Source: Tetraselmis striata
Taxonomy: Eukaryota > Chlorophyta > Chlorodendrophyceae > Chlorodendrales > Chlorodendraceae
Direction: 5' to 3'
NCBI GenBank assembly: GCA_006384855.1
Contig: VCJN01001596.1
Coordinates: 62,001 to 126,000, forward strand
DNA length: 64,000 nucleotides
A program made the position numbers and the translations under genes. Below are positions 22,494-33,253 of the stretch, piece after piece. A model generated the notes under the pieces. That model worked only from the letters and a program-made list of their open reading frames with translations. It did no database searches and was not told the origin of the DNA. The number at the start of each line of letters is the position of its first letter. Position 1 is the first letter of the stretch.

Positions 22494-22810
22494 CGCTACA
22501 GATACTGCTCTGGTACTGGTAGGGCTACGCCGCGCTAATACGTAAAAAAACAAAAACGATATAATAAGATGAAACAGGTACTGGTACCGGTATAACAGTA
22601 CTACCCGTACTGGTTGATTTTCTAATTATGGGGAACTGCCCTTTTGTAATTCACACCAGTACCATAGTACTGGTAGGTAATCGCTAGCGCTAGCAGGGTT
22701 GCCCCTGGCGCTACTGCGAATACCGGTATACCCGTACTGGTGGTTATTTAATATAATAACAAGGATTAGCGGCTACTGCAGTTACTGGTAGTACGGCGAA
22801 CCTACCGGTA
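22494..22810. repeat. Cluster of GTACTGGTA/TACCGGTA motifs
   Basis: About ten copies of GTACTGGTA, TACCGGTA or their complements occur within 320 bp (for example near 22508, 22575, 22603, 22660, 22722, 22733 and 22780). This resembles a transposon subterminal array, or binding sites ahead of the gene starting at 22898. Confidence 0.6.
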
Positions 22811-22897
22811 GAAGCTACCCGCCCGTCTGGCCTCGGCGGGTGTCCCCCTAATGCCCTCGTTCCCGCTGTCCCGCGCCTGTGCACGGCGGCTCGCAGG

Positions 22898-25800
22898 ATG
22901 GGCAAGGCGGTGGAGCGCCCCGGCGTGCCCTACTCCCCCGCCCCAGGCGGCCCCTCCCACCCTCAGGAGGCAATGCGCCCGCACAGCGTGGGGCTCAGCC
23001 AGCAGGACATCCAGGTGGAGCGCAGCGCGCGACTGGCGGGGCTGTCTAGCTGGCAGGTCTCCCAGAGTCCGGGGCAAGCGCTGCCTCAACAGCAACACCA
23101 GCAGCAGCAGCGGCTAGGCAACCCGCCTCGGCAGCCGCAGTACCAGCACGGCGGGCTGGCCCCAGGGCAGCCAGGGATGCACCACCCGGGCGCATACCAT
23201 CCGGGATCGGCCTCCCACCATGCCCACCTGCGCGCCCAGCAGCAGCAGCAGCACCAGCAGCAGCGGTTTGAGCTGCAGCAGCAGCAGCTATTACAGCTGC
23301 AGCGGCAGCAGGCGGCCGTCCAGCAGCAGCAACAACAGCAACAGCTGCACATGGCGCGTGCTCAGCTGGGAATCTCGCACCCGCAGGCGCCGGAGGCCCA
23401 CAACCCCGCCGCGCTTCGCGCCGCGCAGGCTGTCCTACAGTCGCAAGGGGCCGGCTGGCCAGGTGAGCATCAGTCGCTGTATGTGGGTGCTGCCTGACCA
23501 AGCTATGCCCTGGACGGGACTGAGCTCCATTTTTTTTTCCAGGCAACCAGCAGGCGGTGGGGCAGGGGCAGGGGCAGGGGCAGTTGCTGGCGATGCTGGC
23601 CCAGTTGCCGCAGCATAAGCAAGCTGAGCTGGTGGCGCAGCTGGCCCAGCTTGCGCAGCAGCAGCCACAGCAGCCACACCACCAGCAGCAGCTACCCGAC
23701 GGCTCCGCGGTTCAGCTGCAGAATATGGAACGACTGCGGCAGATTCTGGCGGCTGGTAGCCTGCAGCAGCAGCAGCAGCAGCAGCAGGTGCGGCTGTGCG
23801 GATGTATGGACCTTGGATGACGCTGTGGCAAGGATGGGAGGCGTTGGGGGCAGGCAGGGTGCTTACTGGGTGGCCGCCTTCATGTGCGTCTGGCCTGATG
23901 ACACGGCAGGCGCAGGGGCACCCGGGGCACAGCGGCATGGCCTTCCAGCAGCAGCAGCAGCAGCCGCGGCAGCAGGTGTTCCCCCCCCCCCCCCCCCCCC
24001 CACCCCACCCGGGACTGGACAGGAAAAGTGGTATTCAATGGAAGTCAGCAGCGTTGGGTGGTGATTGTGTGTGTGTGTGTGTGTGTTTGTTTGGGGGGGG
24101 GGGGGGGGGGGGGTGGTCAAACCTTGGAGGCGGCGAGCTGTGTCACCATCTGACTGTACACTGCGCGCAGATGAGCGTGGGCAGCCAGCATCAGCACGCT
24201 GGTCCTGCACCCAGGGGCCACTCACTGGACATCCCACCGGTAAGCCAACTGTCCCACTGGCACAGAATCCCGCAGAACACCTCCTACAACGGCCATGTCC
24301 TCTAACACACGCCTGCCCCCCCCCCCCCCCCCTCCCCCCCCCCGTTCCTCTCCTTCCCTTTCCTCTCCTCCCGTCCCCGTTCCCCCTGCCTGCTCCCCGA
24401 CCCGCCTGTTGAACTCTGCCTGGACAGCATGTGGTGCCGATACTGGAGCGTCTCATCGCGCTGAGGAGAGCGCAGCAGCAGCATGCCGGCAGTCTCACGC
24501 GGGAGCAGGCCCAACAACTGAGCAACGAGGTGGAGCGCATTGCGGTCTGCCCCTCCCCCCCCCCCCCCCCCCCCCAAACCTGCCGTTTGTCCTTGCGTAC
24601 CTAGGTGCACTGGCGCCGGCATGGCGCTGACAGTCCACCGCTTCTGCCTGTGCTGTCGACCCCAGAGGATGATCGATCAGGCGGCGGGCGTCAACCCCCA
24701 AGCGCCCGAGCCCAAGGCCCGGCCGCCCTGGCTGCAGGAGCTGCTGTATGGGCGGCAGCAGGCGCAGCACCAGCAGCAGGCGCAGCAGCAGGCGCTGCTG
24801 ACGGACCGGATGCTTCCCAAGCGGGTGCCGAGCCCCAGCCTGGGCGTGCTGGCGGCGGAGTCAAGGTCCACACAGGTGCGGTGGCCAGGGTCAATGGGGC
24901 TTTGCTCACACCGAGAGAAGAGGTGCCCTGGTGTGGTCGACGTCTCGTGTTCTGGAATCAGCAGGTTCGCGTACCGTAGCCACACTCTGGGATCGCCACT
25001 TAGTACTGTTTTTGTGGCCCTCAAACCCAGTTAAGTGTTCTCAGGCATTTATCACACCGCACCGTGGAGGCTAGCCATCATCCATCACCCACACGCATGA
25101 TGCAATGCCGCCGTGCTGAGTTCATGGCTTGGTACGAGTAGCATGTTGGTCTGATTGCGGCCACGTATTTGTCCCGGTGTTGGCCATTCTGTTGTACCGC
25201 CCCCTCCTCGCTGCTACCGCCGACTGCAGAACATTAGGTACTGCACAGCAGCATGTGGGATTTGACGACGTGTATCTGTGCCCTTATATCCGGACTGGTA
25301 CACCGTATGGGTAACTTGGGACCGGATCGCCTCGTAGCCAGACGCGCCAGATGCGCCCGCCCGCCCGCCCATCCCACCCCGCAGCACAACCGGGCGCCCA
25401 GGTGGGCTGATTTGGCGTGTGGAGACACAGGATGCGCAGGGTGTGGGAGTCAGTTGCCCCGATGTTCGCGCTTATCATGCCAGATTAGCTGCGGAACAGG
25501 TGTCAGAACACAGCGTCAAGTACACTCTGTCGAATTTCCGAAGTTTGCCTGTAGTTATATGGACCCTAGCCGCTTCCCCTCTGCTCACTAGCTGACCCCC
25601 CCCTCCTCCTGACCCCCTCCCCCCTCTGACCCCCCGCAAACCGCCTCCCTCCCTCCCTCCCTCCCTCCTCCTCCTCCCCCCCAACTGCAGGACTCCGGAT
25701 TCAGCCAGGGCATGCCACAGGGCTGGCAGGTGAGTGGGCAAAGCCGCGGCTGCTATTGTTTGGGTGCTGAACGAGCGCCAAGGGCGTCAGCAGGGCAAAA

Positions 25801-28756
25801 GGCGCTCAGGCCTGGAAGCTGCCAGAAGTCCGGTCCTGACAGTGACGGTGGGTGGGTGGGGGGGGGGTACACGGGTACCGTGCTGTCACAATTGATAACC
25901 GGAATAACGACAAGTGCTGCTGGTCTGCATTACCATCAGCATGGCTGTTCACACTATAGGCTCTGTGCCAGACATAACATGGACGGACCACTTCGAAGTC
26001 AGGTGCAGTGCGTCAAGTGGGGGCATTTCAGCCTACATCCGGCCACTTGTCAGGGCGATGGAATTGCCGGTCTTCTGTTTGTTCGATGATAAAACTCCTG
26101 CTTGCTCGATGAGAATACACCGGTACAGGACTACCATATGTTCCTTTATTCATCAGCGTCGGTCGAGCGCTGGATCACGGCGCATCACTGCTGGCCACCA
26201 GCACAAGGCCCCTCGCCAGCCCCCCCCCCCCCCCCCCCACCAACATCGCACAGCCACACACAGCCACACACAGCCGCACACTATTGGGCGTGCGCCTGTC
26301 TGTGCCTGACCCCCCGCCCCCCCCACCTACCCCGCGCGCGTGGCGGCGGCGGTGCCCTCGCACCAGGGGCAGCAGGTGCTTCACGGTGCACAGCAGGAGG
26401 CGCTTCACCGCTCCATGTCGGAGACTGTCATCCAGGTGACCCCACCTCTCCCACTCTTCATGCCCCCCCCCCCCCCCCCCCCCCTCCTCTCCCCTTCTCT
26501 GAACAGATAAAGAGGACAAAACGTACATACAGTTGAAGGCGTCACCGGCACCCAATTGGGCAGGCAGCTAAGCCCTCCATGGGGGCATGCCAAGTCTTGG
26601 ACGACAACATGGCCAGGGGTGAGGTGCGGTGGTGGTGGTGGTGGTGATGTGTGTGTTGGGGTGGGGGTGGGGGGGGGGGTGGCTGGCTGGATACTGAACA
26701 GTCGGGCGCACTTTCGACCCGGCTCGCTGTGGGAACTCCTGCACACTATACGTTGCTAAGGGTCGCGAAGATGCGCCCACGTGGTGATGGCGTGCGAGGC
26801 TTACTCATGCACTTTTATTGTGGGGACTCCCACAGTGACCCCGGGCCGGCAGTGGATCCCACCTACTAGTATAACAGCGCCTGACTAGTATAACATCTGG
26901 CCCGGCTGGAAAATGGACTGACTGTAATGCCTGATCTCCGACGTCCTCGGCAGGCGCCGCGCCAGGCACAAGACCGCATCGTGGAGCCGCCCAGCCGCGG
27001 CGGCGGCGCCATGGCGCGCTCCGCGTCTGCCGCCATGATGCCGGGCGGTGGCGGCGGGCAGCTGCCGGTCGGCTCCCGCACCCGCCGCTACAGCGCACGC
27101 GGCTCGGAGGAGGAGGACGCGCCCGACGCGATGGGCGACCTCGCGGACGCCATGGCGGCGCAGGTCATTGGTGGCCCGGAGCCGCCGGCTGCGGCGGATA
27201 GGGAGGAGTTGGAGGAGGCAGTGAAGGGGGAGGAGCTGGAGAAGGGGGTGGAGGGGGCGCGAGGGGGCGCCCCTCTGGGAAGCCTGGAGGGCGGAGTGAG
27301 TGGCGCAGGCGACGACAGCCAGGACCCGGCGTGGGCTCTCCCGGAGCACCACCGGGAGCTGGAGGCCGACAGCGCGCACCACTTCAACGCAGGCAACTTT
27401 GAGTTTTTCGGGGGTGCGCCCCGGCCCGCGACCCCCCCGCCCCACCACCAACAGGCCGATTCTTGGCGGTGCACCGATTGCCTTGCGATAATTAAAAAAC
27501 CCGCATACTTAACATCCCTTTAGTTTAGACCCTTTCCCTGGCGGTGGCAGGGGAAACGCTCGCGTTATGAGTACCAGGTAGTGCACATTGCACAGAATCG
27601 AAGAAACCATAACACTGCAGATGCCTCCCGTCAAGGCTGGTGTTGTGTACTCAATATCCCTATAAACACGCGCGAGCATATACAAGTATGCCGGTTCTTC
27701 CTCCCTCCCAAGACAACAGAGAAAGTGTCAGGGGCTCTCCTCCGATGTGGCCGTGAGGATTTGCCATCAGCAAGCCACCGTATGATTGGGTTAGTGCTCA
27801 ATAAAGTGGCTCGTTCTGTCAGTTTGTTTGCTTCCAGGGTGGGGTATGAAAAGGGGTCCCCGCCAGATGGACGTTGCTCGAGTACTGCACCGGCTACCGC
27901 CGCACGTCTTGCAGCACCTTCATAACCAAATGCCGCTGTAAGCGCGGAGTAGCATCGGTACCGCATCACAAATATGGAAAGAACATTGTGCGGCACGTGA
28001 GAATCAAGGTTCGGGGCGAAGGGGGGGAGGGGGGGGGGGGGGGGGGGCAAACTGCGCAACGGTGTACGTTTGCGTCCCGGGCGATGCTGGGAACTGTTTC
28101 ATAATCCAGTCGCGGGGCCACCGTGGAAGCGGAAGCTAAATCCCAGAATCACGTACTTCTGGGTACGTTGGTCGCGGGCTGTCGTCACCAACTTCCCTCT
28201 TCGATCTTGGACGGATGGAGCTTGTAAACTCAATGGACCAATGGGAAGTAAAAGCAGAAGTAAACACGCAGTAAAAGCATAAACTAAATGGAAAGCACCA
28301 GGCATCGCGGAGTGGGTGGGCAGAGCAGGATGAAGAGGAAGGGGGGGGGGGGGGGGGGGGCGCGGGGGGGGCGCAGGTAGGTGCCGCCCGGATATGCTAT
28401 GCGGGTTGGCGCGGGGTGGTTTGGCCCCGTGGCTGAGTTGTGTCTGCCGCTGGCGGCGTGTTACGCTGGTGGCAGCGCTGGAGGGCGAGGGGCACCTGCT
28501 GGAGGCGCTGGGCGACGGCGACGGGCCGGACGCGCCGCTGGGCGGCGAGCTCGGGGGCGCGCTGGAGGACGAGGGCGAGGGCGGGGGCGGAGGATGGGGG
28601 GAGGGCGACGGCTGGGACATGCTGCCCGGCGAGGAGGAGCTCGGTGGGGAGGAGGGTGGCGCGCACGGAGCGGCGGCGCTGGGAGAGTCGGACGTGGCGG
28701 CCGGGCTGGACGCCCTGGGCCTCGCCGACGGGAACGGCAATGGGCCGCACGCTTAA
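22898..28756 (+). CDS. Glutamine-rich nuclear-type protein, ten exons, function unknown
   Basis: ATG at 22898. Exons joined by splice sites and phase: 22898-23462, 23543-23787, 23910-23975, 24171-24239, 24428-24544, 24666-24875, 25691-25729, 26367-26435, 26954-27413 and probably 28476-28756, for 706 residues. The first half is rich in Q (runs of 6-8, CAG-coded) and H. Exons 5-6 form a conserved-looking helical segment (VVPILERLIALRRAQQQ; LSNEVERIARMIDQ) ending PPWLQELLYGRQQ. The C-terminus is acidic. If exon 9 is not spliced it reads on to a stop at 27523 (649 residues). The last exon is supported only by phase and a good acceptor. Q-rich and acidic stretches suggest a transcriptional or mRNP regulator, which is inference. 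Most introns carry long C or G runs; the intron after exon 3 has both a C run (23980-24001) and a G run (24093-24113). Confidence 0.6.
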
Positions 28757-28899
28757 CGGGGAGGCGCTCGATGTTGCCTGGATGGTGAACGTACATAGCT
28801 ACATGCCCGCGGGGCTGCGGGCCGCTGCCGGTATGAGACGGCGGCGGAGGCGGCGCGGGGCCTGGCGCTCGAGCTGCGGACAAGACAAGGCGGCGAACG

Positions 28900-30240
28900 G
28901 CAACGCCCACCGAGGAGTGCGCATGCGCATCCATCGCCAGCTGAATGGCGCCCGCCGCCCCGCCCAGGCAGCCATCTCTCTTTTCCATACTTGCTGTGAT
29001 CACGTGCTACATGATCCAGCCGATCTGCGTGATCCTGCCACATGCGCCCAGCCGGGCGCGCGCCAAGACGGTGCCGGCAGCGTCGCCACCGATCGCGCGC
29101 CAACAGCACAGCAGGAGCTGCGGCGATAGCATTGCTTGTAGTAGAATGTAGTCTGACGTTTCTGTGGGGCGGTGGGCACCGGATTGGCTGCCGGTGAGCC
29201 TTATAGCCTCACATGCCCGTGCTGCCACCATTCATTGGTATCATTGGCACGCGTATCATTGGAGGACCCCCCCCCCCCCCCCCCCCTCTCCTTTCCCCCC
29301 TTTTCTTTTCCTTTCTCCTGCCACTGTAAACAAGTCCCCCCCCACCGCTCTATGGTGCCAATGATACCGTGGAGGGGATGGGCAACAGTCTGGCGCCAAA
29401 CTACAGACAAGATTAGTCAGTGGACGGTAATCCCCGATGGGAATTGAGCGCGCACGTCCGCCGACGCCTGAATGGCGACCGGAGGAGGCGGCCAACTGTG
29501 GCGCCCTCCCCACCCTCCTCTTTGCGTATTCGGACCACCATGTGTGCGGTGGATACGTGTGCGGCACGGCGCCTGGACAGAAGCGCTCCAAGACGCCATC
29601 CCATTATCAGCGTCGCCACCGCTCTCGCCCACAAACCCTACACAGCACTGGAGTGGCGGCAACATCATTGCTCGCGGTAGTTCAAGCTTTCTGTTTTTCT
29701 GAGGGGTGGCTGGCACCGGATTGGATGCCCTTCACCCGCCAGCACTGGCATGGTGGCCATCCATCAGGGGAATACTCCCCCTGCCCCCTCTCCTGCCACT
29801 CTCAACAGATCACCCCCCTCTCCCTGTCGACCAGGGTGATGGCAGGGGGGGGAGGTGGAGCGGAGCACGTCTCTCAATTAAGGCGTAACACACTGAGGCC
29901 AGAAACTGGGGCCAAGCTCCACTGTTAGCTGTACTCCGCTGCTTGCGATCCATGCTCGTACAGCGCGATATACCGGTACTCGATCTACAGCACCTGACGA
30001 GAAAAAGGACATGCGCATCCGCCGCCACCCGAACGGAGCCCGGGCCAGCTGTGGCGCGCTCCCCTCTCTCCTCCCTACCACTGCACACGTTGAGCACAGA
30101 CGACCAGAATGTACTCGTGCGCTGCCCGGTGCGCCTGCGACGGTGACTCCGACGGCGCCCTGGCGGGCGATCCCCCACCTCCTCCTCCTGCCCCTCGGCC
30201 CGCCAATGCGCAGGCAGCCATCGCCCTTGCTTGGGCAGCA
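28900..30240. repeat. Diverged tandem repeat of about 0.55 kb, 2-3 units
   Basis: Similar blocks start near 28922, 29452 and 30010 (GCGCATCCATCGCCAGCTGA, CGCACGTCCGCCGACGCCTG, GCGCATCCGCCGCCACCCGA). A second shared block at 29160 and 29700 reads GGCACCGGATTGG with CTGCCG or ATGCCC following, then a C-rich tract and TCCTGCCACT. Units differ by perhaps a quarter of positions. No gene is convincing inside. Confidence 0.6.
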
Positions 30241-30315
30241 GGGAGTAGCCTCCCGTGGTGGCGACATGATTACACGCGACATGGGCGCTTCCGCTCACGC
30301 GGGGCCTCCTCCCTG

Positions 30316-32002
30316 CTACTGGCGGGGCTGCGCGCCACCGGGCAGCGATCCGCCGTCGGGGTTGCTGCCGGCGGAGGCGCTGGAGGCGTCCGTCAGCTGC
30401 TTGGGCGCCATGACCTCGGGCTTGATGGGCGCCGGGCCGAAGATCTCCGCGCGCAGCGTGTCGTGTAGCTCGTCCATCAGCTTCTGCCGAATCTGGAGCG
30501 GGCCAGAGGCGGGAGGCGGGGGGGGGGGGGGGGGGGGCGGGGCTCAGAGGCTGAGGGAGGGAGGCATGTGGGGCGGCCTTTGCGCCATGGCACTCGAGGT
30601 CAGGCCGCCTCTGCCGAGCAGCCGTGCGGACAGCTGTACATCCACTCCATTGACTACTGCATAGCCAGAGTGCAGCTGCGCTGGAGGGACTCCCAGGGAC
30701 TCTGTTTCTTGTGGGAAGGCAAGGGGGGGGGGGGGGGGGGGGATCACGCTCACCCGGTCAAAGGCCTGCTCCAGGCGCTGCAGCTCCTGCGTCGCGTTTT
30801 GGTTGTACATGAAGAGGCCGTAGTAGAGGTCGAACGAGTCGTTGGCGGTGTTGTTCACGAGCGACAGCAGCGACTCGTAGCCCTTGGTGTCGATGGTGGT
30901 ATTGGCCAGCCCCATCTCGCCCAGCATGCGGCCGACGGTGTGCGTGATGAACTGCGTGGACGCCGCCTGCCGGTCGTGCTCCTCGCAGCTCATCTCCACC
31001 ATGCGGCACCCCTCGCGCGCAAAGCAGTCCAGCAGCGTGTCCGCCACCGCCTTGCGGCGCGGCTTGGCCTCGCTCACGCGCACGCGCTCGTACATCAGCG
31101 GCAGCCCCTCCCAGGAGCCGCGCCCGCTGTCGGGCCCGAACATGGGGTGCAGGCACACGATGTCAAAGTGGGCGGGCAGCTTGTTGAGGAACAGCCGCTT
31201 GGGGAACTCCTTCACGGACAGCACGTCCACAAACAGCGTGGAGCGCTTGAGGCGCTGCAGCGGCAGCGCGCCCAGCGCGGCCTCCGTGGAGATGATGGAG
31301 GTGGACATGATGACCACGTCGGGGTGGTACTCGCAAAAGTCATCCACGTCGCCGAAAAACTTGGCGCCCAGCGCAGCCGCCGCGGCGGTGTAGTCCCCGC
31401 GCGAGTGGCCGATGACATCGTGCCCGTGCGACAGGAAGCGGCGCGCCAGGAACTGCCCGAAGTTGCCAAAGCCCACGATGCCAATCTTCAGCCGGCTCTC
31501 CGCGTGCTTCTTGCGCGCCATGCGAGCCTCCATGTCGAAAGGCTGGGCCGCGTCCAGCGCATACACGCGCGGCGCCGAGCGGCAGGGGGCGCCCCGCCGA
31601 CGCCGCCTGTACTGCTGGTGGTGCTGGTGCCGCTGCTGTGGGACGTAAGGAGCATGCTTCAAATCGCTGATGGAAGGCAGTTCACAGATGCTTCGGGGGA
31701 CTCGGCAACTCAGCAGGTGACTGGCATGGACGATGGGGAAGGGGTCGCGCTATTCTGGTTGGGGAGGACGGGGGGGGGGGGGGGGGGGGCAGAAGTTTGG
31801 AGGTCCTCACCAGCAGTGCCTGCCCGCTCGTGCAGTTGGCCGTGACGGCGGCGAGGGCGCTTCCGCAGCCGTCGACGCCGACGCCGCGGCGCGCCCCGTC
31901 TACACGCCGCGCCGTGGCTAGGGGCCGCGCAGGCCTCGCGGCGGGCGCGGCGCCGACACATCCAACGCACGCTGCCCTGCTGCTGCTGTGCATGGCCTGC
32001 AT
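30316..32002 (-). CDS. Arogenate/prephenate dehydrogenase (tyrosine biosynthesis), plastid-targeted
   Basis: Three exons on the minus strand: 32002-31811, 31635-30754, 30492-30316, all in phase 0, giving 416 residues. Exon 1 is a transit-like leader (MQAMHSSSRAACVGCVGAA, rich in Ala, Arg and Ser). The core begins LKIGIVGFGNFGQFLARRF, a GxGxxG dinucleotide site near residues 116-124. LHPMFGPDSGRGSW (about 226) and the helical C-terminal half (QFITHTVGRML; SLVNNTANDSFDLYYGLF) are family signatures of plant-type TyrA enzymes, which oxidatively decarboxylate arogenate (or prephenate) to tyrosine (or hydroxyphenylpyruvate). Substrate choice cannot be told here. Exon 3 supplies IRQKLMDELHDTLRAEIFG and a disordered tail. 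Both introns contain C runs on the sense strand. The start of exon 2 could be 9 or more codons further on. It is divergent from the RecQ gene. Confidence 0.85.
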
Positions 32003-32514
32003 TGCGTCGCACCGGGCCTGGAGGCGGCGGGAAGAGAGGGGAGCGGCGGGGGTCGCTGCGCAGGGCGGGGAGTCCGCGCCACGCCAGGTGGGCGTCCGGA
32101 CTCGCTGGCTGCTCTACCCCGTACTGCGCAGGTGAGCCGCCGCAAGTCGTTGCCGGCGAGCTTAGCCAGGCCCCTTCCAGCCGCCGCTGTATTGCTATGT
32201 TGTGCTGTCTCTAGTGCGGTGATGACGTCTCTCTGTCCGACCCAAGTCGACGTTGTCCCTTCCAGCAGGGGGGAGGGTCCCGCCGTCACCATCGCCTTCG
32301 AGCTGTGATGGCGCTCAGGTAGCTGCGCCGCCAAAGCGCAAGCTCACAAGCAGTGCGGCCAGCAGAATGAACAAAATCCTCAGTAAACCCCTTCTGATTC
32401 TCTTTCTACTTCGTTTAAGTACTTGCCTTTGCCTAATCACTCCGAATCTTGGTCGCCCCGCGCGCCAAGCCAGCGCAGACAGCTTGATAAGAGCTGAGTG
32501 GCGCGCGCCGCGTA

Positions 32515-32526
32515 TACCCCTCGGCG
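32515..32526. repeat. SINE target-site duplication, left
   Basis: TACCCCTCGGCG, identical to 32786-32797. Confidence 0.85.
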
Positions 32527-32785
32527 TACAAGGTACATCCCTTGTCCGCTCGGTAGAGCGGTCGTCTCGTGTGCGAGAGGTACCGGGTTCGATTCCTGGC
32601 CGATGTATTTCGGCAATATCGGCCCGGCGTGTCCCGGGTTTACTCGGTTGATGCATTAGCCCTTCGGGGTTCGAATGAGGCAATGGTCTATGGGCTATGC
32701 CAGACCTACGACTGCAGTTGGCGCACGAGGTCAAGTGCTGGGGCGGCTTCGGCCGATGTCCCGGCGGGGCGAACTTTACTTTACT
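32527..32785 (+). mobile_element. tRNA-derived SINE
   Basis: A tRNA-like head at about 32532-32606 has an A box (GCTCGGTAGAGCGG), an anticodon-arm-like stretch and a T arm with B box (CCGGGTTCGATTCCTGG); five of seven acceptor pairs can form. A body of about 180 bp follows, ending in TTTACTTTACT. It is flanked by exact 12-bp direct repeats (32515-32526 and 32786-32797), the mark of target-primed insertion. It is non-coding and would need a LINE for mobility. It sits in the gap between the divergent dehydrogenase and RecQ starts. Confidence 0.85.
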
Positions 32786-32797
32786 TACCCCTCGGCG
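32786..32797. repeat. SINE target-site duplication, right
   Basis: TACCCCTCGGCG, identical to 32515-32526. Confidence 0.85.
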
Positions 32798-33253
32798 CAT
32801 ATATTTGATTTTCAAAAAATCCTTGCGGCACCGGCTGTCCGCCCCGCCCGCCCTCCACTAGCGAGTTCCGCGCTCCCCACTCGTCGCACTCTCGCTGACC
32901 ATCCCACACCCACCAGCGCCAACCCACTTTGCCGAGCTCCCCTTCGCAAGCCAGATCGCTTGGCCACAACCAAAACCACCAGTCTTAGCGCCGGGGGTCT
33001 TTTTGCGCCCCGTGCCAGAAGGCAGCCGGGGCGCTCCAGGTCGTGGAGGCCGCCAGACGGGCGGAGCTAGAAACTCGTAGCGAGGAAGGGCGGGGGGGGG
33101 GGGGGGGTGGTAGTTGGGTCGCCACCGCTCGACGCCGGAGACCGCACAGTGGTCGGCGAGGCGGTGGATAGCGAGGAGGGATCGGGGCGTTGGATTTTCC
33201 GACGCGCACGTGGGGCAAGGCGGGGGGTCGGCGCGGGTGGGGGTGAAGGCGCG

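Noticed and set aside
30568-31845. 425-codon plus-strand frame
   Set aside because: It is the antisense shadow of the dehydrogenase; the minus strand has the conserved motifs and consistent splice sites.
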